Shown here: positions 57,458 through 64,000 of the stretch, in pieces
How the letters are laid out: each line of letters begins with the position of its first letter
How positions within the stretch are numbered: the first letter of the stretch is position 1
DNA from: Muricoccus nepalensis
Lineage (GTDB): Bacteria; Pseudomonadota; Alphaproteobacteria; Acetobacterales; Acetobacteraceae
Assembly: GCF_006438825.1 (NCBI RefSeq)
Contig: NZ_RCZP01000001.1
Coordinates: 187,056-251,055, forward strand
DNA: 64,000 nt
Reading direction: 5' to 3'
Program-made: the position numbers and the translations under genes
Notes under the pieces: generated by a model
What the model saw: the letters and a program-made list of their open reading frames with translations, nothing else
Databases searched by the model: none
Told to the model about the DNA's origin: nothing

Positions 57458-58222
57458 CTAGCCCCCGCCCGCGAGGGGTCCCGGGAGGCCCGCGGCCGGG
57501 TCGAGCTCGAGCGAGGTGCTGAGCACCCCGACCACGGCCCCGTCGGCCGCGCGGAGGGGCGCCTTCGAGGTCAGCAGGAGGAGCCCCCCCTCCGCCGTCT
57601 CCCAGAAGGCGGGGATCCCCTGCCCCGTCTCGATCACCGCGCGGTCCTTCGCGCGGCCCAGCGCCGCGCGCTCCGCCCCGAGGACGCGCGCCATGTCCTG
57701 CCCGACCAGCTCCGCGGCCGGGCGGCCGAGATGCCCGGCCATGCGCGCGTTGACGAAGAGGCAGCGCCCGTCGCGGTCGGTCGCGAGGACGAGGGCGGGC
57801 AGGTCGTCCATCGCCGGGGCCACCACCGGGCGCGGCGCGGCGGCGGCCGGCGGCAGCGCCAGCAGGTTGCGCGCGCGCGCCACGAACTCGAAGTGGTCGA
57901 CCGGGCTCTGCAGGAAGTCGGTCGCGCCGGCCTCCATCGCGGCCTGGCGGAAGCCGCGGTCGTCGTAGGCGGTGACCACCAGCACGGGCACCGCCGCGCC
58001 GCTACGCAGCGCCCGGAAGCGCCGCGTGAACTCCGCCCCGTCCATCTCGCGCATCGAGTAGTCGGTGATGACGAGGTCCACCTCGTTGCTCTCGAGCCAT
58101 TCCAGCGCGTCGAGCGGGTTGGCGAAGCTCTCCACGATGACCTCGTCCGCGATGAGCTGCGCGAGGCGGGTGAAGATCGCGCGGTTGGTTGCGCGGTCGT
58201 CGAGGATCAGGATCAAGGGCAT
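57458..58222 (-). CDS. Response regulator with REC-PAS architecture
   Basis: A 254-residue receiver protein that takes the position of RpfG. Residues 1-120 are a receiver with the acidic pair Asp8/Asp9, phosphoacceptor Asp54 (VITDYSMREMDG) and Thr84; the conserved Lys is replaced (FLQSPVDH, Ser at 106). Residues 135-245 are a PAS domain (LPALVLATDRDGRCLFVNARMAGHLGRPAAELVGQD). There is no HD-GYP or DNA-binding output. AGGAA lies before the ATG. It sits between the HWE kinase gene and the RpfC-like gene, within an operon by spacing (22 and 5 bp). Confidence 0.88.
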   Translation of the reverse strand: MPLILILDDRATNRAIFTRLAQLIADEVIVESFANPLDALEWLESNEVDLVITDYSMREMDGAEFTRRFRALRSGAAVPVLVVTAYDDRGFRQAAMEAGATDFLQSPVDHFEFVARARNLLALPPAAAAPRPVVAPAMDDLPALVLATDRDGRCLFVNARMAGHLGRPAAELVGQDMARVLGAERAALGRAKDRAVIETGQGIPAFWETAEGGLLLLTSKAPLRAADGAVVGVLSTSLELDPAAGLPGPLAGGG

Positions 58223-58244
58223 GCGCGAGTTCCTGTGCGCCGCC

Positions 58245-59876
58245 TCAGGGCTGCGCCGGGCCGGGCAGCGGGATGTCGATCTGGCATTCCAGCCCCGCCT
58301 CGGGCCAGTGCTGCGTCAGGTACCCGCCGAGCTGGTTCTGCACGGTGGTCTGCAGGACCCGCGAGCCGAAGCCGCAGCGGGACGGACGCGCCGGGAGGCT
58401 CGGCCCGCCCGACTCCCGCCAGCGCAGCGTGAGGCGGCGCGTGCTGCCCGGCGTGACCGACCAGTCGATCCGCACGAGCCCGCCGGGCACCGACAGCGCG
58501 CCGTGCTTCACCGCGTTGGTGGCGAGCTCGTGGACCGCCATCGAGAGGGGCTGGGCGATGACCGGCGGCACCATGGCCGCGGAGCCCGAGACGACCACCG
58601 TCGGCCCGAGGCCGCCGGTGGTCAGGAAGGGCGCGAGCTCGCCCTCGATGAGCGTGCGCAGGTCGGCGCCCGACCAGCCGCTCTGGGTCAGCAGGGTCTG
58701 CGCCCGGGCCAGCGCCGCGACGCGCCCCTCCACCGCCCGCACATAGGCCGCTTGGTCCGGCGCGCGGGTGAGGCGGAGGATGGCCTGCACCACCGTCAGC
58801 GCGTTCTTCGCGCGGTGGTCCACCTCGCGGATGAGGAGGGTCTGGCGCATCTCGGCGTCCTTGCGCGCCGTGGTGTCGACGTGCATGCCGACGATCGAGC
58901 CGCGGCTACCGGCGCGGCCGGGCATCCGCCGCCCGCGCCCGTAGAGCCAGCGCGTCTCCTCGCCCCCGTCGCGGGTGCGGCGGCGGATGCGGAACTCGGC
59001 CTCGTACTCGCCGGTCTCCTCCGCGTGGGCGAGGGCGGCGCGAAGTGGCGCCTGGTCCTCGGGAAGGACGAGGGCGACGAGGCGCTCGACGGTCGGGCGC
59101 GCCTCGGCGTCGAGGCTCGTCCCGAACAGGGCGTGTTGCTCGGGCGACCAGTCCTGCTCCTCCGTGCCGGGATGCCACTCGAAGGTGCCGATCTCGGCGA
59201 CCTCCTGCGCGAGGCGGAGCCGCCCCTCGGAGGCGCGCAGCTCCTCCTCCGCGGCCTTGAGCCCGAGCGCCTCGGTGCTGGCCTCCACGATCAGGGACTC
59301 GGCGCCGGCGCGGCGCATCTCCCAGGCGGTGGCGACCGTCGTCTGCACGCCGTCGCGGCGCCGATGGCGAAGCTCGCCCTGCCAGTGCCCGGCCTGCATG
59401 AGCTCCGCCATGGCGGTCCGCCGCCCGCCCTCCATGAAGCGGGTGCGGAGAAGCTCGTGCGCGAGGCGCCCGACGGCCTCGCCCGCCGTGTAGCCGAAGA
59501 GGCGCTCCGCGCCGGGCGACCAGTAGCGGATGGTCCCCTCGGGGGTGCGGACGATGACGGCCGCGAGATCGAGCGCGAGGCGCTCCACCGAGCCGGGCAG
59601 CGCCTGGCCGCGGTAGCCGCGGGTTGCCGCCAGGAAGCCGGCGCCGAGCACGAAGCCGGCCACGCCCGTGAGCAGGGCCAGGGAGGCGAGCGGGGTGCCG
59701 ACCGCGGTGAGCGCGAGCGCCACGCCCGCGGCCAGCGCGAAACCGGCGGCGAGCAGCGCGGGCCGCGCGCCTGGCAGGGACAGGGAAGGCGGACCATCGG
59801 CCTTATCCCCGCGCCGGAACGGGGCAGGATCGGCTCGCCGGGCCATGGACGGGGTGCCGGAGGTGAAGGGCGGCAT
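58245..59876 (-). CDS. PAS-HWE sensor histidine kinase
   Basis: A membrane-linked HWE kinase of 543 residues. Two hydrophobic segments near the N-terminus (ALLAAGFALAAGVALALT and LALLTGVAGFVLGAGFLA) form a hairpin; two PAS domains follow (VERLALDLAAVIVRTPEG... and RLRLAQEVAEIGTFEWH... with a PAC end GSIVGMHVDTTARKDAE). The HWE core has IREVDHRAKNALTVV with the phosphoacceptor His and HELATNAVKHGALS. First gene of the three-gene operon. ATG at 59876 has a weak GGGG site; ATG at 59846 is an alternative. Confidence 0.87.
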   Translation of the reverse strand: MPPFTSGTPSMARRADPAPFRRGDKADGPPSLSLPGARPALLAAGFALAAGVALALTAVGTPLASLALLTGVAGFVLGAGFLAATRGYRGQALPGSVERLALDLAAVIVRTPEGTIRYWSPGAERLFGYTAGEAVGRLAHELLRTRFMEGGRRTAMAELMQAGHWQGELRHRRRDGVQTTVATAWEMRRAGAESLIVEASTEALGLKAAEEELRASEGRLRLAQEVAEIGTFEWHPGTEEQDWSPEQHALFGTSLDAEARPTVERLVALVLPEDQAPLRAALAHAEETGEYEAEFRIRRRTRDGGEETRWLYGRGRRMPGRAGSRGSIVGMHVDTTARKDAEMRQTLLIREVDHRAKNALTVVQAILRLTRAPDQAAYVRAVEGRVAALARAQTLLTQSGWSGADLRTLIEGELAPFLTTGGLGPTVVVSGSAAMVPPVIAQPLSMAVHELATNAVKHGALSVPGGLVRIDWSVTPGSTRRLTLRWRESGGPSLPARPSRCGFGSRVLQTTVQNQLGGYLTQHWPEAGLECQIDIPLPGPAQP

Positions 59877-60375
59877 CGTCAAGCCCCAGCGCGATCGCAC
59901 GACGCCGCGGCACCAACCGATGGTTGAGCAACGCGCCTCGCCATGCCGATCGCCTCCTTGCCTGAACGCGTGGACGGCGGAGACCATCGGGCATTATCTG
60001 ACGGCTCCGTGATCCTAACTTCACAAACATGTGCGGTTTCAGCAAGAAAAAGTCGAGAAAGTTACGTATATGAATCTGTATTGATTACCTAACATTCTGC
60101 GTGCCGGTTTGCATTGTGGGCGGGATACTGCGCTTCCACTGGCCGTCGCGCGTGACCCGGCGGGGCGAAGACGGCCCTGCCGGCCGCGTGCATCGCCACT
60201 AACGGCGTGGGAAGCACCACTCACCGGAAGGCAACCTGCGAGAGTGTCGGCCGATTTTACAGCACTTTCGAGGCGAGCGTCCCTGTTAACGAAGTCGCGT
60301 TGATTTAGTTGCGATTTAGCAACTGGCATACGGATCGCTATCGAAACTTCACCACCGCAAAGGGAGGGTGGAGAC
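59877..60375. promoter_or_regulatory. Low-GC divergent intergenic region
   Basis: About 500 bp between the HWE kinase operon and a PEP-CTERM gene, clearly lower in GC than its surroundings (for example 60035-60100). It should hold both promoters. I see no gene, tRNA or small RNA that I can support; frames crossing it run into neighbours and lack ribosome-binding sites. Confidence 0.4.
60307..60324. promoter_or_regulatory. Inverted repeat upstream of PEP-CTERM gene
   Basis: AGTTGC-GATTTA-GCAACT, 6-bp arms, 52 bp before the ATG of the PEP-CTERM gene. Could be an operator or 5'-UTR hairpin. Confidence 0.35.
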
Positions 60376-60963
60376 ATGAAGTTCACGACCCACGTCATTG
60401 CCGGCCTCATCGCCCTCGCGGCGGCCGCCGCGCCCGCCAAGGCTGCCCTCATTTCTGCCGGCTACTTCGAAGGGAACGACTGCTCCGGTCGCGGCGGCTT
60501 CGCCAACTGCTACGCCACGACCACTGGCGTCACCAACATCGCCGCCTCAGGTGGCTCGCCCACCATCTATAAGTACAACTTCGGAGGCGGTCAGGACTTC
60601 GGTCGCTTCGAAACCATCTCTGGCCAGGAATTCACCGTCAGCTACGCGTCGAGCAGCAACAGCCTCTCCTTCGTCTACACCCCCGGCGCCGACGACCCCG
60701 TCATCCACTATTTCAGCATCAAGCAGGCCGACGGCTACGCGCTGTTCTACGACCTGCAGAACGCGATCACGAGCGCGACGATCAACCTCACCGAGTACTT
60801 CGGGCGGCGGAGCGGCTACTCGCACATCACCTTCTACGACACCGGCTCGACGCCGCCGCCGCCGCCGGTCGCCGTGCCCGAGCCCGCCTCCATGGCGCTG
60901 TTCGGCATGGGGCTCCTCGGCCTGGGCCTGGTCGGCCGGCGCAAGCTCCCCCCGACGGCCTGA
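60376..60963 (+). CDS. PEP-CTERM sorting domain protein
   Basis: A secreted 195-residue protein with a signal peptide (MKFTTHVIAGLIALAAAAAPAKA). The mature part is Gly/Ser/Tyr/Phe-rich and beta-type. The C-terminus carries VPEPASMALFGMGLLGLGLVG then RRKLPPTA, a full PEP-CTERM signal for exosortase processing. Two Cys occur early (NDCSGRGGFANCY). Function unknown; such proteins are often surface or exopolysaccharide associated. AGGGAGGGTGG precedes the ATG. Confidence 0.88.
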   Translation: MKFTTHVIAGLIALAAAAAPAKAALISAGYFEGNDCSGRGGFANCYATTTGVTNIAASGGSPTIYKYNFGGGQDFGRFETISGQEFTVSYASSSNSLSFVYTPGADDPVIHYFSIKQADGYALFYDLQNAITSATINLTEYFGRRSGYSHITFYDTGSTPPPPPVAVPEPASMALFGMGLLGLGLVGRRKLPPTA

Positions 60964-60997
60964 GGCGTGGGCTACCGCCCCGCGACAAGTCCCCAAC

Positions 60998-61021
60998 GGC
61001 CGGGCGTCCACGCGCCCGGCC
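60998..61021 (+). terminator. Candidate terminator hairpin after PEP-CTERM gene
   Basis: GGCCGGGCG / CGCCCGGCC, 9-bp perfect arms and 6-nt loop, 35 bp after the stop. No U-tract. Confidence 0.4.
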
Positions 61022-61085
61022 CCTCCCCGGCTCCCTGCCCCCAACCCTGAGCGGGGAGCCGCCAGGCTTCACGAGAAAGACCCCC

Positions 61086-61439
61086 ATGCCGCTGCCGGGC
61101 ACGCCGGATGAACTCATGGCGCTTCTGCACGAGACCGTCGCCGCGCTGGTGCGGCGCGACGGGCCGGACCTCACCACGCGCCAGCTTGGCGTGTTCCTGC
61201 GCGTCTACGTCTACGCCGCGCCGCACACCGGGCATGACCTCGCCCTCGCGCTCAACCTGCCGGACGGCGCCGTCTCGGACGCGCTGGACCAGCTCTGCGG
61301 CGCGGTCCTCGTCCGCCGCGAGGCGAATGCCCTGGACGCTCGCTCCGTGCTCGTGCAGCGCACCGTCAAGGGCGCGGCCCTGATCCGCGAGATCCGCCAG
61401 ATCATGCGCGAGGCCATCTCCCTGCCGCCCGCGGGCTGA
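61086..61439 (+). CDS. MarR-like protein with degenerate recognition helix
   Basis: A 117-residue paralog of the MarR regulator at 10014-10391. Shared stretches are GTPDE/Q, LVRRDGPDL, TRQLGVFL and RSVLVQRTVKGAAL. The N- and C-terminal dimerisation helices are kept, but the recognition helix VSKPAITRALDRL has become LPDGAVSDALDQL, losing the Lys and Arg that usually contact DNA. The wing (EANALDARS) is also altered. It may have lost DNA binding or act as a partner that titrates the intact paralog. No clear ribosome-binding site precedes the ATG. Confidence 0.75.
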   Translation: MPLPGTPDELMALLHETVAALVRRDGPDLTTRQLGVFLRVYVYAAPHTGHDLALALNLPDGAVSDALDQLCGAVLVRREANALDARSVLVQRTVKGAALIREIRQIMREAISLPPAG

Positions 61440-61467
61440 GGCCCTCGCCGCGCCGGCTTGCCTGCCT

Positions 61468-62274
61468 CTAATCCTCCGTGGCGGCGAAGGCGATCGCGGC
61501 CTTCGCCTCGGCCGCGCTCGGCTGGGAGGCGCGGGTCCAGGTCACGCGCTCCTTCAGCACGCGCATGGGCACGCCGCCGACGAGGGTGCAGGGCGCCACG
61601 TCCCGGGTCACGACCGTCCGCAGCGCGACGATCGCGCCGCGCCCGACGGTGACGCCCCGCCCGATGACGACGTCCGCCCCGATCCAGGCATGCGGGCCCA
61701 CCCGGATGCTCGCGGGCGGGTTCAGCGCGGAGGAGGGATCGTCGAGGGAGACGATGCCGTGGCTGTCGCTGGTGCGGATCTGCACCCCGTAGGACACCAT
61801 CGCGTCGTCGCCGACGACGATGCTGCGGCGCGGCCCCTCCACGAGGAGGCTCGCGCCGTTGACGGTGAAGTCCCGCCCGAGGAAGAGCGCGCCCTCGTGC
61901 CCGCGGAAGGTGGCGTTGAGGTGCAGCGTGCCGCGGCCGTTGCAGAGGACCAGGTGGCGGTCTCCCTCGAAGCCAATCCGGCCGGCCAGCAAGCCGTCCG
62001 CGCCCAGCGCCACGACGCCGCCCGAGTGCCCGCCGAAGTGAAGGCGCAGGTTGTGCCCGGCCCGCGGCGCCGCGAGCAGGACGGCGTTGTCCCCGCCTCC
62101 CTCGACCCGGATGCCGAGCGCGGCGAGGGCCGATAGGTCCTCCGGGCCGGTGCCGTAGGTGACGGCGGAGCCCAGCTCCGGGAAGCCGTAGCCGGGCCGC
62201 GGGCGATCGAAGAAGCCGCCCCACGCCGGATGGCCGACCAGGGCCCGGACCAGCGCTTCCCGGTCCGGCGGCAC
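61468..62274 (-). CDS. Left-handed beta-helix acyltransferase-like protein
   Basis: A 268-residue protein with hexapeptide repeats in its C-terminal half (SIRVGPHAWIGADVVIGRGVTVGRGAIVALRTVVTRDVAPCTLVGGVPMRVL), the pattern of LacA/WbbJ-type acetyltransferases. The N-terminal half reads as further irregular beta-helix turns. The HGIVSL segment holds a possible catalytic His. Substrate unknown. The GTG start at 62274 is 7 bp after the parC stop, so it may be read from parC transcripts. Confidence 0.8.
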   Translation of the reverse strand: MPPDREALVRALVGHPAWGGFFDRPRPGYGFPELGSAVTYGTGPEDLSALAALGIRVEGGGDNAVLLAAPRAGHNLRLHFGGHSGGVVALGADGLLAGRIGFEGDRHLVLCNGRGTLHLNATFRGHEGALFLGRDFTVNGASLLVEGPRRSIVVGDDAMVSYGVQIRTSDSHGIVSLDDPSSALNPPASIRVGPHAWIGADVVIGRGVTVGRGAIVALRTVVTRDVAPCTLVGGVPMRVLKERVTWTRASQPSAAEAKAAIAFAATED

Positions 62275-62281
62275 CGCGCGG

Positions 62282-64000
62282 TCAGCCGTCGAAGCGGTTG
62301 GACTTCGGGAAGCCGTTCGGCGGCATCTTGCCCGCCCCGCCCCGGTTGCCCCGCCAGGGCGCCAGCGCGGTCTCCGTGCGCGTGCGGTCGCCGAGGCGCC
62401 AGGTGAGCCCGTCCGCCTTGGCGAAGACCTTCACGTCAGAGAGCTTGCCGTCGCGGTAGCCCTGCAGCGCGACGCCGCGCCCGCGCGTCATCTCCGGCAC
62501 CTGCTCCAGCGGGAAGACGAGGAGCTTCCGGTTCTCGCCGATCACCGCGACCGTGTCGCCCTCGACGGGCGCGCAGGCGACGAGGGCGTCGGGCGCGTCC
62601 ACCACCAGGATCTGCTTGCCCGTGCGCTTCTCGGACAGCAGGTCCTCGGCCTTGCAGACGAAGCCGCGGCCGGTCGCGGAGGCGAGGAGGAAGCGCTGCC
62701 CTTCTCGGAACACGAAGGCGGAGAGGATGTTGTCCTCGTTGCCGAGCTCCACCATCAGCCGCACCGGCTGCCCGTCCCCGCGGCCGCGCGGCACGGCGTC
62801 GGCCTTGATCGTGTAGGCGCGCCCATTGGAGGCGAGGAGGCCGATGCGGTCCGTCGTCTCGGCGTGGAGGTGCATGGCGAGGCCGTCGCCCTCCTTGAAC
62901 TTCAGCCCGGCCGTGTCCTCGATGTGACCCTTCACCGCGCGCAGCCAGCCCTTCTCGGAGAGGATGACGGTGATCGGCTCGCGCTCGACGAACTGCGCCT
63001 CGTCGAAGGCAACGGCGACGGCCTCCGTCTGCGTCGTGCGGCGATCGCCGAGCGCGCCGCTGCCGAACTTCTGACGCGCCTCCTCGATCTCCTCGGCGAT
63101 GCGGTCCCACTGCGCCTTCTCGCTGCCGAGCAGGCGCTGCAGCCCCTTGAGCTCCTTCGTGAGCTTCGTGTGCTCGCGGCGGATCTCCATCTCCTCGAGC
63201 TTGCGCAGCGCGCGCAGCCGCATGTTCAGCACGGCCTCGGCCTGCGTGTCCGTCAGCGCGAAGGTGCGGATCAGCGCCTCCTTCGGGTGGTCCTCCTCGC
63301 GAACGATGCGGATGACCTCGTCGAGGTTGAGATAGACGATGAGGTAGCCGTCGAGGATCTCCAGCCGCCGCTCGATGGCCGCCAGCCGGTGGGAGGAACG
63401 GCGCACCAGCACGACCTGCCGGTGGTCGAGCCAGGCGCGCAGCACCTCGCGCAGGCCCATGACGCGCGGCGTGCGCGAGGCGTCCAGCACGTTCATGTTC
63501 AGCGGGATGCGGGATTCGAGCGGCGTCGCGCGGAAGAGGCTCTCCATGAGCATCGCGGGCTCGATGGTGCGCGTCTTCGGCTCCAGCACCATGCGCACCT
63601 TGTCCGTGCTCTCGTCGCGCACGTCGGCCAGCAGGGGCAGCTTCTTCGCCTCGAGAAGCTCGGCGATGCCCTCGATCAGGCGGGACTTGCCGACTTGGTA
63701 GGGGATCTCGGTCACCACGACCTGCCAGGTGCCGTTCTTGAGCTTCTCCACCTCCCACCGCGCGCGCAGCCGGAAGCCGCCGCGCCCGGTCTCGTAGGAC
63801 TGGAGGATGCTGTCCGCGGGCTCGACCATGATGCCGCCCGTGGGGAAGTCGGGGCCGGGCATGTGCGCCAGCAGCTCCGCCGTGGTGGCCGCGGGGTTGC
63901 GGATCAGCTCGAGGGCGGCGGCGCAGGCCTCGCCGGCGTTGTGCGGCGGGATGGAGGTCGCCATGCCGACCGCGATGCCGTTGGAGCCGTTGGCGAGAAG
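62282..64000 (-). CDS. parC: DNA topoisomerase IV subunit A ParC (3' part; 5' end beyond window)
   Basis: The C-terminal 572 residues of ParC, which with ParE decatenates chromosomes. The visible part starts inside the breakage-reunion domain at [21 protein letters not shown] (catalytic Tyr lies outside the window), continues through the long coiled-coil gate ([19 protein letters not shown]) and ends in a partial beta-pinwheel C-terminal domain ([36 protein letters not shown]). The short CTD and absence of a GyrA-box favour ParC over GyrA. Confidence 0.92.
   Translation of the reverse strand, partial: LLANGSNGIAVGMATSIPPHNAGEACAAALELIRNPAATTAELLAHMPGPDFPTGGIMVEPADSILQSYETGRGGFRLRARWEVEKLKNGTWQVVVTEIPYQVGKSRLIEGIAELLEAKKLPLLADVRDESTDKVRMVLEPKTRTIEPAMLMESLFRATPLESRIPLNMNVLDASRTPRVMGLREVLRAWLDHRQVVLVRRSSHRLAAIERRLEILDGYLIVYLNLDEVIRIVREEDHPKEALIRTFALTDTQAEAVLNMRLRALRKLEEMEIRREHTKLTKELKGLQRLLGSEKAQWDRIAEEIEEARQKFGSGALGDRRTTQTEAVAVAFDEAQFVEREPITVILSEKGWLRAVKGHIEDTAGLKFKEGDGLAMHLHAETTDRIGLLASNGRAYTIKADAVPRGRGDGQPVRLMVELGNEDNILSAFVFREGQRFLLASATGRGFVCKAEDLLSEKRTGKQILVVDAPDALVACAPVEGDTVAVIGENRKLLVFPLEQVPEMTRGRGVALQGYRDGKLSDVKVFAKADGLTWRLGDRTRTETALAPWRGNRGGAGKMPPNGFPKSNRFDG

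Noticed and set aside
60039-60452. 137-residue minus-strand frame upstream of the PEP-CTERM gene
   Set aside because: It overlaps the start and ribosome-binding site of a well-supported gene and has no recognisable domain.
62282-64000. GyrA instead of ParC
   Set aside because: The C-terminal domain is short with an imperfect pinwheel and no GyrA-box, which fits ParC better.

Overview
This window is high-GC proteobacterial chromosome. The gene content suggests an aerobic alphaproteobacterium of the Acetobacteraceae (Roseomonas-like) type. The evidence is a PQQ biosynthesis cluster, Bug-type solute receptors, several PAS/HWE histidine kinases, a PaoABC-type periplasmic aldehyde oxidoreductase, PEP-CTERM proteins and ParC at the right edge. 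I infer this from gene content only; there is no rRNA in the window. Genes are densely packed on both strands with many ATGA/GTGA overlaps. I saw no tRNA, rRNA, IS element, prophage or CRISPR array, so this looks like an ordinary chromosome arm with a few accessory modules.

Left part (1-9.5 kb): pqqC-pqqD-pqqE (+) converge on a sorbosone-dehydrogenase-like PQQ enzyme that is translationally coupled to a diheme cytochrome c (-). Cofactor synthesis and a likely user sit side by side. Then come an Old Yellow Enzyme, an MFS exporter, a flavin monooxygenase of the NtaA/SnaA type, a small hypothetical gene and a Tat-exported Bug receptor.

9.5-30 kb: a MarR regulator with an inverted-repeat operator, a PAS-rich HWE kinase followed by the only classical U-tract terminator seen, an M20 amidohydrolase, a lipoprotein, a glycosidase-like TIM-barrel protein, a DUF808 membrane protein and a PEP-CTERM GDSL esterase. 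These are followed by paoABC (molybdenum aldehyde oxidoreductase), an orphan proteasome-like Ntn hydrolase, an SDR, a RoxA-like diheme lipoprotein with a second Bug receptor, an acyltransferase-3 protein and an FkbM methyltransferase.

30-48 kb: an MCP fused to PilZ (likely c-di-GMP input to chemotaxis), an FAD aromatic hydroxylase, a PLD-type enzyme with an EEP-type phosphodiesterase, a 37-residue membrane microprotein, a histone-H1-like protein, eutBC with an SDR that lacks the usual catalytic residues, a polysaccharide deacetylase, and a LysR regulator beside an NrtA/SsuA-type ABC transporter. The LysR and transporter promoters share an ATGC-N7-GCAT box. An AtzE-like amidase with a small DUF4089/AtzG-like partner follows.

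48-64 kb: a GAF-Fis regulator, an 18-bp palindrome, aldehyde dehydrogenase and DUF779 (probable acetaldehyde disposal, which could serve EutBC), katG, and a diffusible-signal-factor quorum-sensing locus. That locus has an RpfF-type synthase (+) converging on a three-gene operon (-): HWE kinase, REC-PAS protein and RpfC-type hybrid kinase. The HD-GYP effector of the Xanthomonas system (RpfG) is replaced by REC-PAS. A cluster of TGATCA half-sites lies upstream of rpfF. The window ends with a second PEP-CTERM protein, a MarR paralog whose recognition helix has lost its usual DNA-contacting residues, a left-handed beta-helix acyltransferase and the 3' part of parC.
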